Positions 5,136 through 5,449 of a stretch of 5,449 nt of DNA are shown here, piece by piece. A program made the position numbers and the translations under genes. Position 1 is the stretch's first letter. The number at the start of each line of letters is the position of its first letter. The DNA lies in the NCBI GenBank assembly GCA_017547315.1, contig JAFYQA010000208.1, forward strand, positions 1 through 5,449, written 5' to 3'. The notes under the pieces are model-generated. The model saw nothing but the letters and a program-made list of their open reading frames with translations, was not told the DNA's origin and did no database searches. Origin of the DNA: Roseburia sp. GTDB taxonomy: Bacteria > Bacillota_A > Clostridia > Lachnospirales > Lachnospiraceae.

Positions 5136-5175
5136 CTCTGTTCCAACAGGTGACATACCTTAAGTTGGTGCAGAG
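5136..5175 (+). other. typA leader hairpin 2 (three-part stem)
   Basis: Three nested helices are visible: CTCTG/CAGAG (5136-5140 with 5171-5175), CCAAC/GTTGG (5143-5147 with 5164-5168) and AGGT/ACCT (5148-5151 with 5157-5160). They are joined by a TT/TG internal loop and a TAA bulge, with a GACAT apical loop. It ends 22 nt before the typA ribosome binding site. TTTTT follows only 6 nt after the stem, so an attenuator role is possible but not well supported. I do not recognise a known riboswitch or ribosomal-protein leader. Confidence 0.55.
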
Positions 5176-5207
5176 TGACATTTTTCTTCATAAAACAAGG
5201 AGGATTT

Positions 5208-5449
5208 ATGAGAACAAAACGTGAAGATGTACGTAACATAGCAATTATCGCTCACGTAGACCATGGTAAAACTACATTGGTCGATGAGCTTTTAAAACAG
5301 AGTGGCGTATTCCGTGAGAATCAGGTAGTGGAAGAACGTGTCATGGATTCCAATGACATTGAAAAAGAGCGTGGTATCACCATTCTCGCCAAAAATACTG
5401 CTATCACATACAAAGGAACTAAAATCAACGTTATCGATACCCCAGGTCA
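5208..5449 (+). CDS. typA: Translational GTPase TypA/BipA, N-terminal part (runs off right edge)
   Basis: Ribosome-associated GTPase of the EF-G/LepA class, linked in other bacteria to ribosome assembly and to cold or stress adaptation. The first 80 codons of a protein that is usually about 600-615 residues are present. The G1 loop is AHVDHGKT (15-22), followed by [11 protein letters not shown]. The switch I segment [20 protein letters not shown] (46-65), with Thr58 as the likely Mg-coordinating residue, is the hallmark that separates TypA from EF-G and LepA. The G3 motif DTPG begins at 77. The start is supported by AAGGAGGA (5197-5204), at somewhat short spacing. The gene is transcribed divergently from the OB-fold gene and preceded by a structured leader of about 140 nt. 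The G4/G5 motifs and C-terminal domains lie outside the window. Confidence 0.95.
   Translation, partial: MRTKREDVRNIAIIAHVDHGKTTLVDELLKQSGVFRENQVVEERVMDSNDIEKERGITILAKNTAITYKGTKINVIDTPG

Noticed and set aside
5136..5185. Intrinsic terminator upstream of typA
   Set aside because: The T run begins 6 nt after the stem, the stem is interrupted by an internal loop and a bulge, and typA with its binding site follows at once; kept only as a structured leader element.

Overview
The window looks like part of the chromosome of a low-GC anaerobic Firmicute, most likely a Lachnospiraceae or related Clostridia member. That is inferred from base composition, strong AGGAGG-type ribosome binding sites, a class III (Firmicutes-type) fructose-bisphosphatase, and the style of the DapA, DapB and TypA sequences. 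It is mostly housekeeping. No mobile element, CRISPR array, tRNA or rRNA is visible.

Layout, left to right: five genes lie on the minus strand and one on the plus strand. The 5' half of fbp (class III fructose-1,6-bisphosphatase) runs off the left edge. Upstream of it is a complete DegV-family (fatty-acid-binding type) gene with its own promoter. Next comes a rho-independent terminator that closes the lysine/diaminopimelate operon dapA-dapB. dapA is preceded by a long leader holding a recognisable lysine riboswitch (L box) and a strong attenuator hairpin, with a sigma-A-like promoter just upstream. That promoter touches the stop codon of a gene for a 209-residue single-stranded-DNA-binding-like protein made of two tandem OB folds. 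A roughly 390-base divergent intergenic region then separates this gene from typA/bipA, a translational GTPase read on the plus strand and cut by the right edge.

How the parts work together: DapA and DapB catalyse consecutive steps from aspartate semialdehyde toward diaminopimelate (cell wall) and lysine. The leader should shut the operon down when lysine is abundant, and DapA also keeps several residues of the lysine feedback site, so control probably acts on both transcript and enzyme. No terminator is seen after the OB-fold gene, so its transcripts may read into the riboswitch leader and be attenuated there too.

The least explained part is the OB-fold gene/typA intergenic region. It holds two perfect and one near-perfect Spo0A-type boxes (TGTCGAA), a TTTGAC/GTCAAA dyad, and a typA leader predicted to fold into two substantial hairpins that match no RNA family I recognise. 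I found no clearly new multi-gene system. The best leads are this intergenic region and a DegV variant lacking the usual His-x-Gly-Pro motif.
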